Positions 7,086-15,200 of a DNA stretch of 50,222 bases are shown piece after piece; the stretch's first letter is position 1, and each line of letters opens with the position of its first letter. The position numbers and the translations under genes were made by a program. The stretch covers positions 1-50,222 of the IMG/VR virus record IMGVR_UViG_3300031658_000011; one strand, given 5' to 3'. The notes beneath the pieces are model-generated. The model had not been told where the DNA came from and did no database searches. It saw only the letters and a program-made list of their open reading frames with translations. This DNA comes from a virus.

Positions 7086-7949
7086 ATGACCAAAACTGTC
7101 CACAGCGGCTTTGCCGCGAGAGCTTCTAACGAAGCCAAAAATCTAGGCTTAACACAGACCGAAATTTCTAAAGAGTGCGGGGTTACGCCCCAGAGCGTTC
7201 AACGCTGGTTTAGTGGCGACTCGCTTCCGAGGCCACACCACCTCCCAGTGCTTGCTAAAATGTTGCAGTGTAGCGTTGGCTTTCTCATCAGCGACACGCC
7301 AGAACTAGCTTCAGGGGGGTTCTCGATCCCGACGCCCCTGCGCGAAGAAAGCCCGCTCAAAGAAATTAACGCGCTACGAAGGTCTACAGAAGAACTAAGT
7401 ACCATAGCTTCTAAACACCAGATTGCACTGGCCGCCGCGTCAGAGGTGTGCGGGCGGACTTTGCTCGAGCAGTTAGGCTGGCATGGGTATTTTCAGGCTG
7501 GGGATATTCAGCCGACAGGTTCTCCGTATTTAGTGTCACGCGACGGCCATGAATATTCAGTCGAGTTGCGCATGCACCCGCCGTCAGTCGCCGATACTGC
7601 TAGGATGTCAAGAGCAACAACCGCACAGAACTCACGCGGGATTACTGCATACGCTTGGTACTCAGAGCGCGTTAAATCTCTACGTTTTTTTATAGCGCCC
7701 GACCGGCTTTTCCTTACGAGACAAGGGGTTGAAATATTAAAAATGGTAGGCGTACTTCAAAGTAAAATTCGGGCTGGGATACTTGACCTTAGCGTAGGCG
7801 ACGCTTCGATGTCCGAAGGCGAATACTTGGATGTCTTGTTCGGTGAACAAGACAGGGTTTATCAAAAGGTGTTTGAGTGGGTCGATCTTTTTGAGCTGGA
7901 AGAGGCCGTCGAGGCCACAAAGCATTGGGATTTGATCCGCAGTAAATAG
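7086..7949 (+). CDS. XRE-family repressor (CI-like) with unrecognised C-terminal domain
   Basis: I chose the ATG at 7086 because AAGG lies 8 bases upstream and the HTH domain begins shortly after; the frame stays open upstream to 6975. Residues about 8-75 form an XRE HTH: A-K-N-L-G-L-T-Q-T-E-I-S-K-E-C-G-V-T-P-Q-S-V-Q-R-W-F, then a helix ending in a hydrophobic C-S-V-G-F-L-I. The following about 200 residues include a coiled stretch and then a domain with H-E-Y-S-V-E-L and S-L-R-F-F-I-A-P-D strands. I cannot find the Ser/Lys dyad or the Ala-Gly cleavage site of S24 (LexA/CI) repressors. Position, divergence from the Cro-like gene and the terminator behind it make it the lysogeny repressor. Confidence 0.75.
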   Translation: MTKTVHSGFAARASNEAKNLGLTQTEISKECGVTPQSVQRWFSGDSLPRPHHLPVLAKMLQCSVGFLISDTPELASGGFSIPTPLREESPLKEINALRRSTEELSTIASKHQIALAAASEVCGRTLLEQLGWHGYFQAGDIQPTGSPYLVSRDGHEYSVELRMHPPSVADTARMSRATTAQNSRGITAYAWYSERVKSLRFFIAPDRLFLTRQGVEILKMVGVLQSKIRAGILDLSVGDASMSEGEYLDVLFGEQDRVYQKVFEWVDLFELEEAVEATKHWDLIRSK

Positions 7950-7962
7950 CTTCACGGATGCA

Positions 7963-7999
7963 GCCCACGCTTGTTTTACACGGGCGTGGGTATTTTTTT
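7963..7999 (+). terminator. Intrinsic terminator after repressor gene
   Basis: GCCCACGC pairs with GCGTGGGT/C over a 13-base loop, followed by TATTTTTTTA. It separates the repressor transcript from the replication operon, which has its own promoter just downstream. Confidence 0.75.
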
Positions 8000-8007
8000 A
8001 CATTCAA

Positions 8008-8092
8008 TTACACTTTCTAGTTGACAAGTTACACTTACAAGTCTAATATCAACTCAGTTGTAACGCAGTACCGAAAAAAACCTATTACACTT
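8008..8092 (+). promoter_or_regulatory. Promoter of the replication operon with three TTACACTT operators
   Basis: TTGACA (8021-8026), 17 bases, TAATAT (8044-8049) is a near-consensus sigma-70 promoter reading right. TTACACTT, the complement of AAGTGTAA, occurs at 8008-8015, at 8029-8036 inside the spacer, and at 8085-8092 downstream. The first two are 21 bp apart, i.e. on the same face of the helix. Confidence 0.8.
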
Positions 8093-8114
8093 TTAACGAC
8101 TGAGAGCTGAAACC

Positions 8115-8513
8115 ATGATCGAAAAAACACTCCAAGACCTTACCGACCAGATAGTCATTCTCGCAGGCCAGATGGAAAGTCTTCGCGCCCTGCTGCCCCC
8201 GCTCGAGCAGCCTCTACAGAGAGGCCCGACCGCCGAAGAGTGGCAAGCCGCTGTGCGCAGCTCTCCGATCGAACAGCGGGATGAGCCGCCCGAGAAGGAT
8301 TACCCGCACATGCACATACCCCTCAAGGTCCAACGATCTTTGGACGATGCGAGAGGCGTCGTGATGGCTATTGCTGACACGCTGGGGCGTGACAGGGCGA
8401 AGGAGCTTGTACAGTCCTTTGGCGTTGATCGCCTCGGCGATTTAGATGCCAGCAAGTACGACGATTTGGTTGAGACCGCGTCTGACTGGATGGTTAAGGC
8501 TGGCAAAGCGTGA
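8115..8513 (+). CDS. Early phage protein, 132 aa, unknown function
   Basis: This is the first gene of the replication operon. The N-terminal third is a coiled-coil-like helix ([13 protein letters not shown]), followed by a Pro-rich link and a helical C-terminal domain with [20 protein letters not shown]. Small early proteins with a comparable C-terminal half often precede recombination nucleases in phages; a role as a recombination accessory protein is inference only. The stop overlaps the GTG start of the next small gene. Confidence 0.65.
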   Translation: MIEKTLQDLTDQIVILAGQMESLRALLPPLEQPLQRGPTAEEWQAAVRSSPIEQRDEPPEKDYPHMHIPLKVQRSLDDARGVVMAIADTLGRDRAKELVQSFGVDRLGDLDASKYDDLVETASDWMVKAGKA

Positions 8514-8659
8514 TTCTCTTTATCGAAGCGATCAGTCCTGCGTGGTTCAAGCTGACGGTCCAGACGCCTGCTACTGGCTCACTGGTCTTCTTTGCAAAAA
8601 CGCGCGATCAAGTGACCGTCAAATGGCACAACTACCGATTAGCAATGGAGCAACGATGA
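8510..8659 (+). CDS. Small protein, 49 aa, coupled on both sides
   Basis: A 49-codon frame starts at GTG within GTGA at the end of the 132-aa gene and ends at TGA within ATGA at the start of the nuclease gene. The product begins [12 protein letters not shown], has a beta-rich middle and ends with R-L-A-M-E-Q-R. It fills the gap between the two larger genes exactly, which argues strongly that it is translated. The function is unknown. Confidence 0.6.
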   Translation: MILFIEAISPAWFKLTVQTPATGSLVFFAKTRDQVTVKWHNYRLAMEQR

Positions 8660-9870
8660 GCGCCCACGCTGTTTTTTCAGCCAGCAGCGCGCACCGCTGG
8701 ATACCCTGCCCCGGCTCTATTGAGATGTGCAGGGACATTCCTGACACGTCATCGCCTGCCGCGATCGAGGGTTCAGCCGCGCACTGCGTTGCTGCCAACT
8801 TGTTAGATGGTACTGAGGCCGACGTCAAAATGCTTTACCACAAGGCAAAAGATGCGCTGGTATGGCCTTCTGAGTATCCGGGTCCGGTGGAGTTGGATGC
8901 CGACATCGTGAGACTCGATGACGCGATGTTTGAACATGCCCATGCTTACGCAGACTACTGTAACGCGATCGTTGGCGACCATTTCACCGAGGTGCGGGTC
9001 AGCTATGAGTCCTACGTCAAGGGCGGCTTTGGAACGAGCGATCACATTGTATTAGGCGACGGCGTCATGGATGTCATCGACCTCAAATACGGAAAGGGCG
9101 TACTGGTACACGCTGACAAGAACGAGCAGGGTCTGCTCTACGCCCTTGGCGCGTACCTCGAGTTTGAGTTTGCTATGTCAACGCCGCTCAAGACCATACG
9201 CATACATATATACCAGCCGCGCAGAGATCACATCTCGGTCGCCGAGTATACGCTTGAGGAGGTTCTTGCGTTTGGGTTAGTTGCAGCCGAGGCCAGCGAG
9301 CTTGCTAGGCAGCGCCCTGCCCCACTGGTCCCCGGCAATAAGCAGTGCAGATTCTGCCTAGCAAAAGGCAAATGCCCAGCTCGGGCCGAAGAGTCAATGC
9401 GGGTTGCATGCGAAGAGTTTGGTGAGTTCGGCACTGCTCTTGAGACGTTACAAGCAGGCAAACCGCTGGCTACCAAGAATCCCGAGCTGCTGGATTACGC
9501 AGACCTTGGGCTGCTGCTAGAGCAAGTCCCTACCATCGAGGCGTGGTGCGCTGCGGTGCGAGAAGAAGCTTTTGGCGGTCTGGTCAAAGGGCTAGACGTT
9601 CCGGGTTTCAAGATTGTCGAGGGGCGCGCTAACAGGAAGTGGACAGGCAACAGCCAAGCCGAGGCCGCCCTGCTTTCGCTAGGAAAAAACCAACATGAAA
9701 TTTATACGTCGTCTCTTATCTCACCCGCGCAGGCTACCAAGCTGCTGGGTAAAGCAAAAGCTCGACACCTAGAATCTGTGATCACGAAGCCCAAGGGTAA
9801 GCCCAGCGTCGTGCCAACCGATGACCCACGCCCCGACTTTCAGTTTGACGACGGCCGTGAATTTAACTAG
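8656..9870 (+). CDS. DUF2800 family protein, RecB/Cas4-like nuclease
   Basis: The start at 8656 is set by GGAG at 8647-8650 and by homology of shape: the family begins with S-A-S-x-x-x-R-W-x-x-C-P-G-S, seen here from residue 8 on. The protein has E-G-S-A-A-H, then a PD-(D/E)xK nuclease core ([15 protein letters not shown]), and a C-terminal Cys cluster ([10 protein letters not shown]) that in Cas4/AddB-like enzymes holds an Fe-S centre together with an N-terminal Cys. At 404 residues it has the normal family length. DUF2800 proteins sit beside DUF2815 and a family A polymerase in many phages and are thought to act in DNA end processing or recombination. Confidence 0.85.
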   Translation: MSAHAVFSASSAHRWIPCPGSIEMCRDIPDTSSPAAIEGSAAHCVAANLLDGTEADVKMLYHKAKDALVWPSEYPGPVELDADIVRLDDAMFEHAHAYADYCNAIVGDHFTEVRVSYESYVKGGFGTSDHIVLGDGVMDVIDLKYGKGVLVHADKNEQGLLYALGAYLEFEFAMSTPLKTIRIHIYQPRRDHISVAEYTLEEVLAFGLVAAEASELARQRPAPLVPGNKQCRFCLAKGKCPARAEESMRVACEEFGEFGTALETLQAGKPLATKNPELLDYADLGLLLEQVPTIEAWCAAVREEAFGGLVKGLDVPGFKIVEGRANRKWTGNSQAEAALLSLGKNQHEIYTSSLISPAQATKLLGKAKARHLESVITKPKGKPSVVPTDDPRPDFQFDDGREFN

Positions 9871-9888
9871 TAAAAAAAGGAAAACGCT

Positions 9889-10461
9889 ATGAACGCAACA
9901 GCACAGAAAAAAGAAGCATCTGATACTTCAGTTGTAACAGGACAAGGCCGAGGCTCTTACGTCTCAATTTTTACCCCCCGTCTTAACGAGCTGTCGGGCA
10001 AGGAGGAATACTCTATGTCCTTCCTGATACCTAAAGACGACAAGGACACCATCCGCAATTTGAACGGTGCGGTGGAGGCCGCGACTGCGGCGAAGTGGCC
10101 TGACGCTGGCAAGCGTCCCCCGAACTTGCGCCATCCCCTTCGGGACGGCGACGCTGAGAAACCTAACGACCCAGCATACGACGGTTGTTATTGGATCAAC
10201 GTCAAGACCAAGAACATGCCGGGGATTGTGGACGCGAAGGTCCAACCTGTTATAGACGCGCGCGATTTTGTGAGCGGAGACTATTGCAGGGTGTCGGTTA
10301 ACGCCTATGCCTACGATCAGAAGGGCAACCGAGGCGTCGCCTTCGGGCTGAACAATGTTCAAGTCACCGGAAAAGGCGAGCCGCTCTCGGGCGTTGGCCG
10401 ACGTGCCGAGGACGAGTTCAGCGCCATCAAGGACACGTCCGACGCTGATCCTTGGATGTAA
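9889..10461 (+). CDS. DUF2815 family protein, probable ssDNA-binding protein
   Basis: The 190-aa protein starts 9 bases after AAAAAAGGAAAA. It has an OB-fold-like pattern: V-T-G-Q-G-R-G-S-Y-V-S-I-F-T-P, E-Y-S-M-S-F-L-I-P-K-D-D, then later V-S-G-D-Y-C-R-V-S-V-N-A-Y-A-Y and G-V-A-F-G-L-N-N-V-Q, followed by an acidic tail ending D-P-W-M. These are features of DUF2815, which behaves in phage genomes as a single-strand binding protein equivalent, always beside DUF2800 and polymerase genes as here. The acidic tip is typical for proteins that recruit replication partners. Confidence 0.85.
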   Translation: MNATAQKKEASDTSVVTGQGRGSYVSIFTPRLNELSGKEEYSMSFLIPKDDKDTIRNLNGAVEAATAAKWPDAGKRPPNLRHPLRDGDAEKPNDPAYDGCYWINVKTKNMPGIVDAKVQPVIDARDFVSGDYCRVSVNAYAYDQKGNRGVAFGLNNVQVTGKGEPLSGVGRRAEDEFSAIKDTSDADPWM

Positions 10462-10507
10462 AAAGTAGAGAGTGTGCGCTAAGGAGGCCCAGTGGCGCAT
10501 CATTGAA

Positions 10508-10531
10508 GGGAGGGGTGACATTGCCCCTCCC
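10508..10531 (+). repeat. Perfect 8-bp hairpin in polymerase leader
   Basis: GGGAGGGG and CCCCTCCC pair around an 8-base loop. No T run follows. It lies between the DUF2815 stop and the terminator in front of the polymerase gene. Confidence 0.6.
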
Positions 10532-10605
10532 TGACAAAATAACGCCTTCAGCCAGCCGCGCAACTACTCCTAGTTACATAGTTTTACGCGAAGGGCTGGC
10601 CGCTT

Positions 10606-10630
10606 GGCCCCCGTGACGGGCCTTTTTTTT
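10606..10630 (+). terminator. Terminator immediately before DNA polymerase gene
   Basis: GGCCC pairs with GGGCC over a 7-base loop and is followed by eight T (10623-10630). The ribosome binding site of the polymerase gene starts only four bases later. Polymerase expression must come from readthrough, or from antitermination, because I see no promoter between hairpin and gene. Confidence 0.75.
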
Positions 10631-10645
10631 GTTAAGGAGATTTTT

Positions 10646-12739
10646 ATTAAACTGCACATCGACCTTGAAACTTACTCGGACGTGGACCTACGCGCGCAGG
10701 GTATGTATGTGTACGCCGAGCATCCGACGACTGAGATTCTGATGGTCGGGGCCGCCTACGATGACAAAGAGCCAGTGCTATTTGACACCACCACCGACAA
10801 ACCACCGCAGTGGTTGCTGGATGATTTGATTGATCCTACTGTTGACAAGTTAGCATTTAATGCGCCCTTTGAAATGGAAATTTTAAGAAACGTCTGGGGC
10901 TTAGACATACAGACAGACGAGTGGACAGACGTGATGGTGCTGGCTAAAACCCTCTCGTTCTCAGGAGGTCTGGGTATGGTCGGCGAATGCGTCGGCATCC
11001 CCCAAGACGCGCGGAAATTAAGTCAAGGACGCGCGCTGATCAAGAAATTCTGTGGTCCGAAAGTGAAGACAGAAAAACACCCCCACGGCCGCAGCACAAA
11101 GCTTACCGACCCCGAGGCTTGGGCAGATTTCTGCGGGTACTGCGTACAGGACGTCATTGCCGAGCGCGCTATTTACCGGAAAATGCAACCCTTCGTTAAG
11201 TACACACACCCTGACGGCGAGCGATACATCTGGTTGTTAGACCAAGAGATCAATAAACGTGGACTGCCTATCGACAGTGAGCTGGTCGCGTCAGCCATTG
11301 AAGTGTACGGAAAAAATCTGAAAGGTTTGCTGGCAGCGATCAAGTCAATAACTGGATTGGATAATCCAAACTCGGTGGTTCAGCTACGGAGCTGGTTAGC
11401 CACCCAAGGCGTTGCTGTTGACAGCTTAACAAAAGAAGTCTTACGCGACGTACTCCTGCGGCCTGACCTTTCTAGCCACGTCCGCCAAGTCCTATTGCTG
11501 CGTCAAGAGGCCAGCAAAGTCTCGCCTAAAAAGTTCAGTGCTTTTAAGAAGCGGACGAGTGTGGACAGTAGGCTTCGAGGAGGCTTTCAATTCTACGGAG
11601 CCGCGCGGACGGGAAGATGGACAGGGAACGGCGTACAACCCCATAACCTTGTCGGCCCAACGGCTGCGTTTGCTGCCCCCGACACTCCACAGCTCCAGCG
11701 AAAACTTGCGCAGGCCATCAAAGCTGTCAAGCAGCAGGACTGCGAGCTTCTGACGATACTCTACCCGAGCGTGACAGACGCACTGGTCAGTACGATCCGG
11801 TGCGCGATTGCCGCCCCCGAGGGGCAGAGACTCAGGGTCGCTGACCTATCTTCGATCGAGACAGTGGTGATCGGGTGGCTGTCGGGCTGCGATCGAATCT
11901 TAGATTTATTCAGGACAGGCAAAGACGCATACAAAGATTTTGCCACTGAAGTTTTCTCTGTCGAGTATGACGACGTTACTAAAGACATGCGTAAGTTTTG
12001 TAAGCCGCCTGTCCTCGGCTGCGGCTTTGCGCTGGGCGCGAACGGACTGGCTGCCTACGCGCAGGGATTCGGTATGAACTTGTCACAGCTCTTTGAAGAC
12101 GGTGACAAGTGGTTAATCGACGGGCTGAAAAACCCCGAGGACCAGACAGCCGACACCCTCAGTGAACAGGAGAAGGCCGAGGGGGTGGGCAGGCGACTGG
12201 TCAATGTCTACCGACGTTCCTACCCCCAAGTCTCAGCTTTTTGGGCCTCCCTCAAGTTTGCGTCTTTCGACGCGCTGACAAACGCCTCCGGGTTTTCGCG
12301 CGCGGGGAAAATAACGTATGAGTACATAGAACCTTTTCTTTTTTGCCACCTTCCATCGGGGCGCTCGTTGAGTTACTTCAAACCCGAAGCTCGGATGCAG
12401 GAACACCCCAAGTTTGAACGGCCCGTGAAGACGCTGACCTACGAAGGCATTGATCAATACACTCGGAAGTGGTGTCGGTTGACAACTCACCCGGGCAAGC
12501 TGGCGGAGAACGCCGTGCAAGCTGTTGCCCGTGACCTGTTAGCAGCAGGGCTGCAAAACGCTGACGCCGCAGGGTTCGACATCGTCGGCCATGTTCACGA
12601 CGAAATACTGGCAACGACCGCCGAGGGTGGGCCAGACGTTGAAGGTCTTATTAACTGCATGACGGACGCGCCCGCGTGGGCAGAAGACATGCCCATTTTT
12701 GCGACGGGCTGGGAAGGCTCGTTCTACTTAAAAGATTAG
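10646..12739 (+). CDS. Family A DNA polymerase with 3'-5' exonuclease domain
   Basis: The start is taken as ATT at 10646: AAGGAG (10634-10639) lies 6 bases upstream and the product then begins K-L-H-I-D-L-E-T-Y-S, the usual N-terminus of this phage polymerase type, holding the exonuclease D-x-E. Other in-frame starts are TTG 10604 and GTG 10613 within the terminator hairpin, or an ATG after the D-x-E. Polymerase motifs follow: A (V-A-D-L-S-S-I-E), B (R-K-F-C-K-P-P-V-L-G), C (V-H-D-E, His651-Glu653). With 697 residues the length is normal. It replicates phage DNA together with the primase-helicase of the divergent operon. Confidence 0.9.
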   Translation: MKLHIDLETYSDVDLRAQGMYVYAEHPTTEILMVGAAYDDKEPVLFDTTTDKPPQWLLDDLIDPTVDKLAFNAPFEMEILRNVWGLDIQTDEWTDVMVLAKTLSFSGGLGMVGECVGIPQDARKLSQGRALIKKFCGPKVKTEKHPHGRSTKLTDPEAWADFCGYCVQDVIAERAIYRKMQPFVKYTHPDGERYIWLLDQEINKRGLPIDSELVASAIEVYGKNLKGLLAAIKSITGLDNPNSVVQLRSWLATQGVAVDSLTKEVLRDVLLRPDLSSHVRQVLLLRQEASKVSPKKFSAFKKRTSVDSRLRGGFQFYGAARTGRWTGNGVQPHNLVGPTAAFAAPDTPQLQRKLAQAIKAVKQQDCELLTILYPSVTDALVSTIRCAIAAPEGQRLRVADLSSIETVVIGWLSGCDRILDLFRTGKDAYKDFATEVFSVEYDDVTKDMRKFCKPPVLGCGFALGANGLAAYAQGFGMNLSQLFEDGDKWLIDGLKNPEDQTADTLSEQEKAEGVGRRLVNVYRRSYPQVSAFWASLKFASFDALTNASGFSRAGKITYEYIEPFLFCHLPSGRSLSYFKPEARMQEHPKFERPVKTLTYEGIDQYTRKWCRLTTHPGKLAENAVQAVARDLLAAGLQNADAAGFDIVGHVHDEILATTAEGGPDVEGLINCMTDAPAWAEDMPIFATGWEGSFYLKD

Positions 12740-12747
12740 GAGCTGTA

Positions 12748-12975
12748 ATGGCATTTGGACTTAGCAAGAGCGAAGAAACAAAACTAAGGATCGAGCGGCT
12801 AGTGGCGCTACTGAACCAGAGTAACGATCTCTTGATCGGACTCGGGCAGTACGTCGGAGACAAAGATTCAAACCGCAAGGTCATGGAGGAAGTTATCGCG
12901 TCGAACCGCGTGGTAATAGACCAAGAGTTGGACACGATGCACATTGAAGAAAGCAGGATCATAACTCGGCTATGA
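12748..12975 (+). CDS. Small helical protein, 75 aa
   Basis: ATG 12748 follows AGGAG (12738-12742) at 5 bases, which decides the start although the frame is open further upstream. The product is almost entirely helical and charged (S-E-E-T-K-L-R-I-E-R-L-V-A-L-L) with no motif I recognise. Its stop overlaps the nuclease start (ATGA). It is probably a replication accessory protein by position. Confidence 0.6.
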   Translation: MAFGLSKSEETKLRIERLVALLNQSNDLLIGLGQYVGDKDSNRKVMEEVIASNRVVIDQELDTMHIEESRIITRL

Positions 12976-13262
12976 GAGAAAGTGCGATTGAGAAGTACCT
13001 TGTCTCGCGGGTTAAGGCGGCGGGCGGCCTCGCCTTGAAGTGGTCTGCTCCGGGCAACAACGGAGTGCCAGACCGAATCGTATTTTTACCCGACACGTTC
13101 CTGACCCGTCTAGTTTTTGTCGAGTTAAAAGCTCCCGGCAAGCTACCGACAAAACTGCAACTCGCGGTCCACAAAAAACTGCGTACCTATGAGCAGTCAG
13201 TGGTAGTGGTAGCCAGCAAAAAACAAGTTGATAAATTACTCGGAGAGTTAGTATGTCCCTAA
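12972..13262 (+). CDS. VRR-NUC domain endonuclease
   Basis: The 96-aa protein is a minimal VRR-NUC nuclease: Glu near the N-terminus (S-A-I-E-K-Y-L), then N-N-G-V-P-D-R-I-V (Asp34), F-V-E-L-K-A-P-G (Glu51, Lys53) and a C-terminal helix. These are the PD-(D/E)xK residues. Stand-alone phage VRR-NUC proteins cleave branched DNA such as Holliday junctions or flaps, and the gene commonly lies between polymerase and SNF2-like helicase, as here. It overlaps both neighbours by a few bases. Confidence 0.9.
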   Translation: MRESAIEKYLVSRVKAAGGLALKWSAPGNNGVPDRIVFLPDTFLTRLVFVELKAPGKLPTKLQLAVHKKLRTYEQSVVVVASKKQVDKLLGELVCP

Positions 13263-13540
13263 AGAGATTCAATGCTGAAGAACGACAAGAGCTTATGAAG
13301 ACGGCACTTGACCTGAAACAAACGGAGGGTCTCTCCAACCGGAGGATCGCCGGAAAGCTCGGAGTGTCGCCGACCACAATCAACCGACTCCTGAGACCAC
13401 AAGAGTTAGCAAAACCAAACCCCGTTAAAACTAAAAACTACCGCCCGTGGTTGCACGAAGTTCAGACTGCGGGCGTGGCGTTTATCCGCCGGGCTAATTC
13501 TCTTTGGCCGCCTACGAAAACTCCAAACGAGAAAGAGTAG
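13253..13540 (+). CDS. Small HTH protein, 95 aa
   Basis: The start lies inside the 3' end of the nuclease gene, 6 bases after CGGAGAG. Residues about 10-47 form a resolvase/transposase-like HTH: L-S-N-R-R-I-A-G-K-L-G-V-S-P-T-T-I-N-R-L-L. The C-terminal part is basic and Trp/Pro-rich. It may bind DNA as a regulator or helicase loader; no partner can be named. Confidence 0.65.
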   Translation: MSLKRFNAEERQELMKTALDLKQTEGLSNRRIAGKLGVSPTTINRLLRPQELAKPNPVKTKNYRPWLHEVQTAGVAFIRRANSLWPPTKTPNEKE

Positions 13541-13541
13541 T

Positions 13542-14924
13542 ATGGAATTTAAACCGCGCAATTATCAGATACCCTCTATCCAGTTTTTACTGGACGTTAA
13601 AAAGTGCGGGCTGTTTCTTGACGTCGGGATGGGAAAGTCCGTAGTGGCTACTTCTGTTATTAGGACTACGATTTATTCGCAAGAGATTAACCACTGGCTC
13701 ATAGTGGCTCCATTGCGCGTCTGTCAAACGACATGGCGCAGTGAATTTGAGAAGTGGGACGAGTTAAAAGATTTAAGTGTTCAGTTTCTGGATGGGCTTC
13801 CTGCTAAGAAGCGGTTAACAGCAGTGGCGCAGCTTCGTAGCGACGTCACCGTAATTAACATCGACAATCTGGTGTGGCTGATCAAAGAAATAGGCGTAAA
13901 GAATTGGCCGTTCGACGGGCTAGTAATCGACGAGTCTTCTAAGTTTAAGTCTTCGGCCACGACACGCTTCAAGACACTGCGCAAAGTCCTGCACAAAGTT
14001 GACAGGTTGATTGAGCTGACGGGTTCACCCTGCGCGCAAGGGCTTCTCGGCCTCTGGTCTCAGATGTTTTTACTTGATCAAGGCGAGGCTTTAGGCAGAA
14101 CAAATTCAAGTTTCAAAGCAACTTTCTTTGATTCAGATTACATGGGTTATAAGTTCGACCCGAAGCCAAACGCCAGTGTAGATATCGAGAACGCAATACG
14201 TCACAGATGTCTGACGATGAGAGCTATAGATCATTTACCTATACCTGACACTATCCACAACGTAATCCATGTACCTCTGGATAAGAAGGCGACCGAGCAA
14301 TACCTTGAGATGGAGAGGCACTGCGTTTTAGAGCTTACCGACGCGGTGATTACAGCGGTTAACGCTGGAGTTCTTATTGGCAAGTTGTCACAAGTAGCCT
14401 GCGGAGCTGTGTATTTGGGTGAAGGGGCTGACAGGACTTGGACTGAACTACACAACTCGAAGTTCGATGCGCTGTCGGAGCTAGTGGACGAGGCGCAGGG
14501 AAGCCCATTTCTTCTGGCCTACCATTTCAAGTCGGACAGGGAGCGGCTAAGAGCTAAGTTCTCTGAGGACGTGCTAGAGTTTTTTGACGGCAGTGCCGAG
14601 CAGATTAAGAGGTGGGGCGACGGAGAGATACCAGTCCTTGCAGCGCAACCCGCGAGTGCGGGGCATGGAGTAGACAGCCTTCAACACGCCACATGCACGG
14701 TGGTCTGGCTCAGTCCTCCTTGGAGCCGAGAACTTTACGATCAGTTCAACGGCCGCGTCACAGGCGCTCGCCAGATAGGCACACAGTTTGAGACTACAAA
14801 CTCTGTCATACACCACCTTGTGGCGACGGGGACTATAGACGAGACCGCGATGGCGGTCCTTGAATTACGCGGCGCAAGCCAAAACGATTTTCTTAACGCG
14901 CTCAAAGCGCGAATGGGGCAGTAG
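13542..14924 (+). CDS. SNF2-like / superfamily 2 helicase
   Basis: The 460-aa protein has R-N-Y-Q-I-P-S-I (Q-motif-like), Walker A in L-D-V-G-M-G-K-S (residues 26-33), motif Ia V-A-P-L-R-V, the DExx box V-I-D-E-S-S (Asp130, Glu131), motif III L-T-G-S-P and in the second RecA domain V-W-L-S-P-P-W-S...Q-F-N-G-R. This is the phage SNF2-type helicase that accompanies VRR-NUC and DUF2800/2815. It translocates on double-stranded DNA and likely acts in recombination-dependent replication. It begins 1 base after the preceding stop. Confidence 0.85.
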   Translation: MEFKPRNYQIPSIQFLLDVKKCGLFLDVGMGKSVVATSVIRTTIYSQEINHWLIVAPLRVCQTTWRSEFEKWDELKDLSVQFLDGLPAKKRLTAVAQLRSDVTVINIDNLVWLIKEIGVKNWPFDGLVIDESSKFKSSATTRFKTLRKVLHKVDRLIELTGSPCAQGLLGLWSQMFLLDQGEALGRTNSSFKATFFDSDYMGYKFDPKPNASVDIENAIRHRCLTMRAIDHLPIPDTIHNVIHVPLDKKATEQYLEMERHCVLELTDAVITAVNAGVLIGKLSQVACGAVYLGEGADRTWTELHNSKFDALSELVDEAQGSPFLLAYHFKSDRERLRAKFSEDVLEFFDGSAEQIKRWGDGEIPVLAAQPASAGHGVDSLQHATCTVVWLSPPWSRELYDQFNGRVTGARQIGTQFETTNSVIHHLVATGTIDETAMAVLELRGASQNDFLNALKARMGQ

Positions 14925-15200
14925 ATGGGTGAGATTATAGGCATTGGGGACGTCGGTGTTGCACTTCAGAGAAGAGAAACTCTCGAGACGGCCCAAGACG
15001 TAGCGAAGCGAGTGACTGAAGGCGAGTGGAAAAACGCAGTGGGAATGTTGGCTATCGTAATAACTGAGGATAGTTTGATCTCTTTTACGACCAGCAAAAG
15101 CGTAGACGAGGCGACGGCGATAACGCTTGCCACTGTCGTCACACACGCGCTTTGCCCTTTATTACTATCAGACGAACTGGACTTTGAAGATGACTCCTGA
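14925..15200 (+). CDS. Hypothetical protein, 91 aa
   Basis: ATG directly follows the helicase stop (TAGATG). A GGGG at 14914-14917 may act as ribosome binding site. The product has a mixed alpha/beta pattern with two hydrophobic segments (A-V-G-M-L-A-I-V-I and A-I-T-L-A-T-V-V) and an acidic C-terminus. It overlaps the phosphoesterase gene by 11 bp. I do not recognise it. Confidence 0.6.
   Translation: MGEIIGIGDVGVALQRRETLETAQDVAKRVTEGEWKNAVGMLAIVITEDSLISFTTSKSVDEATAITLATVVTHALCPLLLSDELDFEDDS

Noticed and set aside
8446-8655. Upstream extension of the DUF2800 gene
   Set aside because: It would overlap two coupled genes, and the family's N-terminal motif begins right after ATG 8656.
9964-10563. 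199-codon frame opposite the DUF2815 gene
   Set aside because: Antisense shadow of a well-supported gene, with no recognisable motif.
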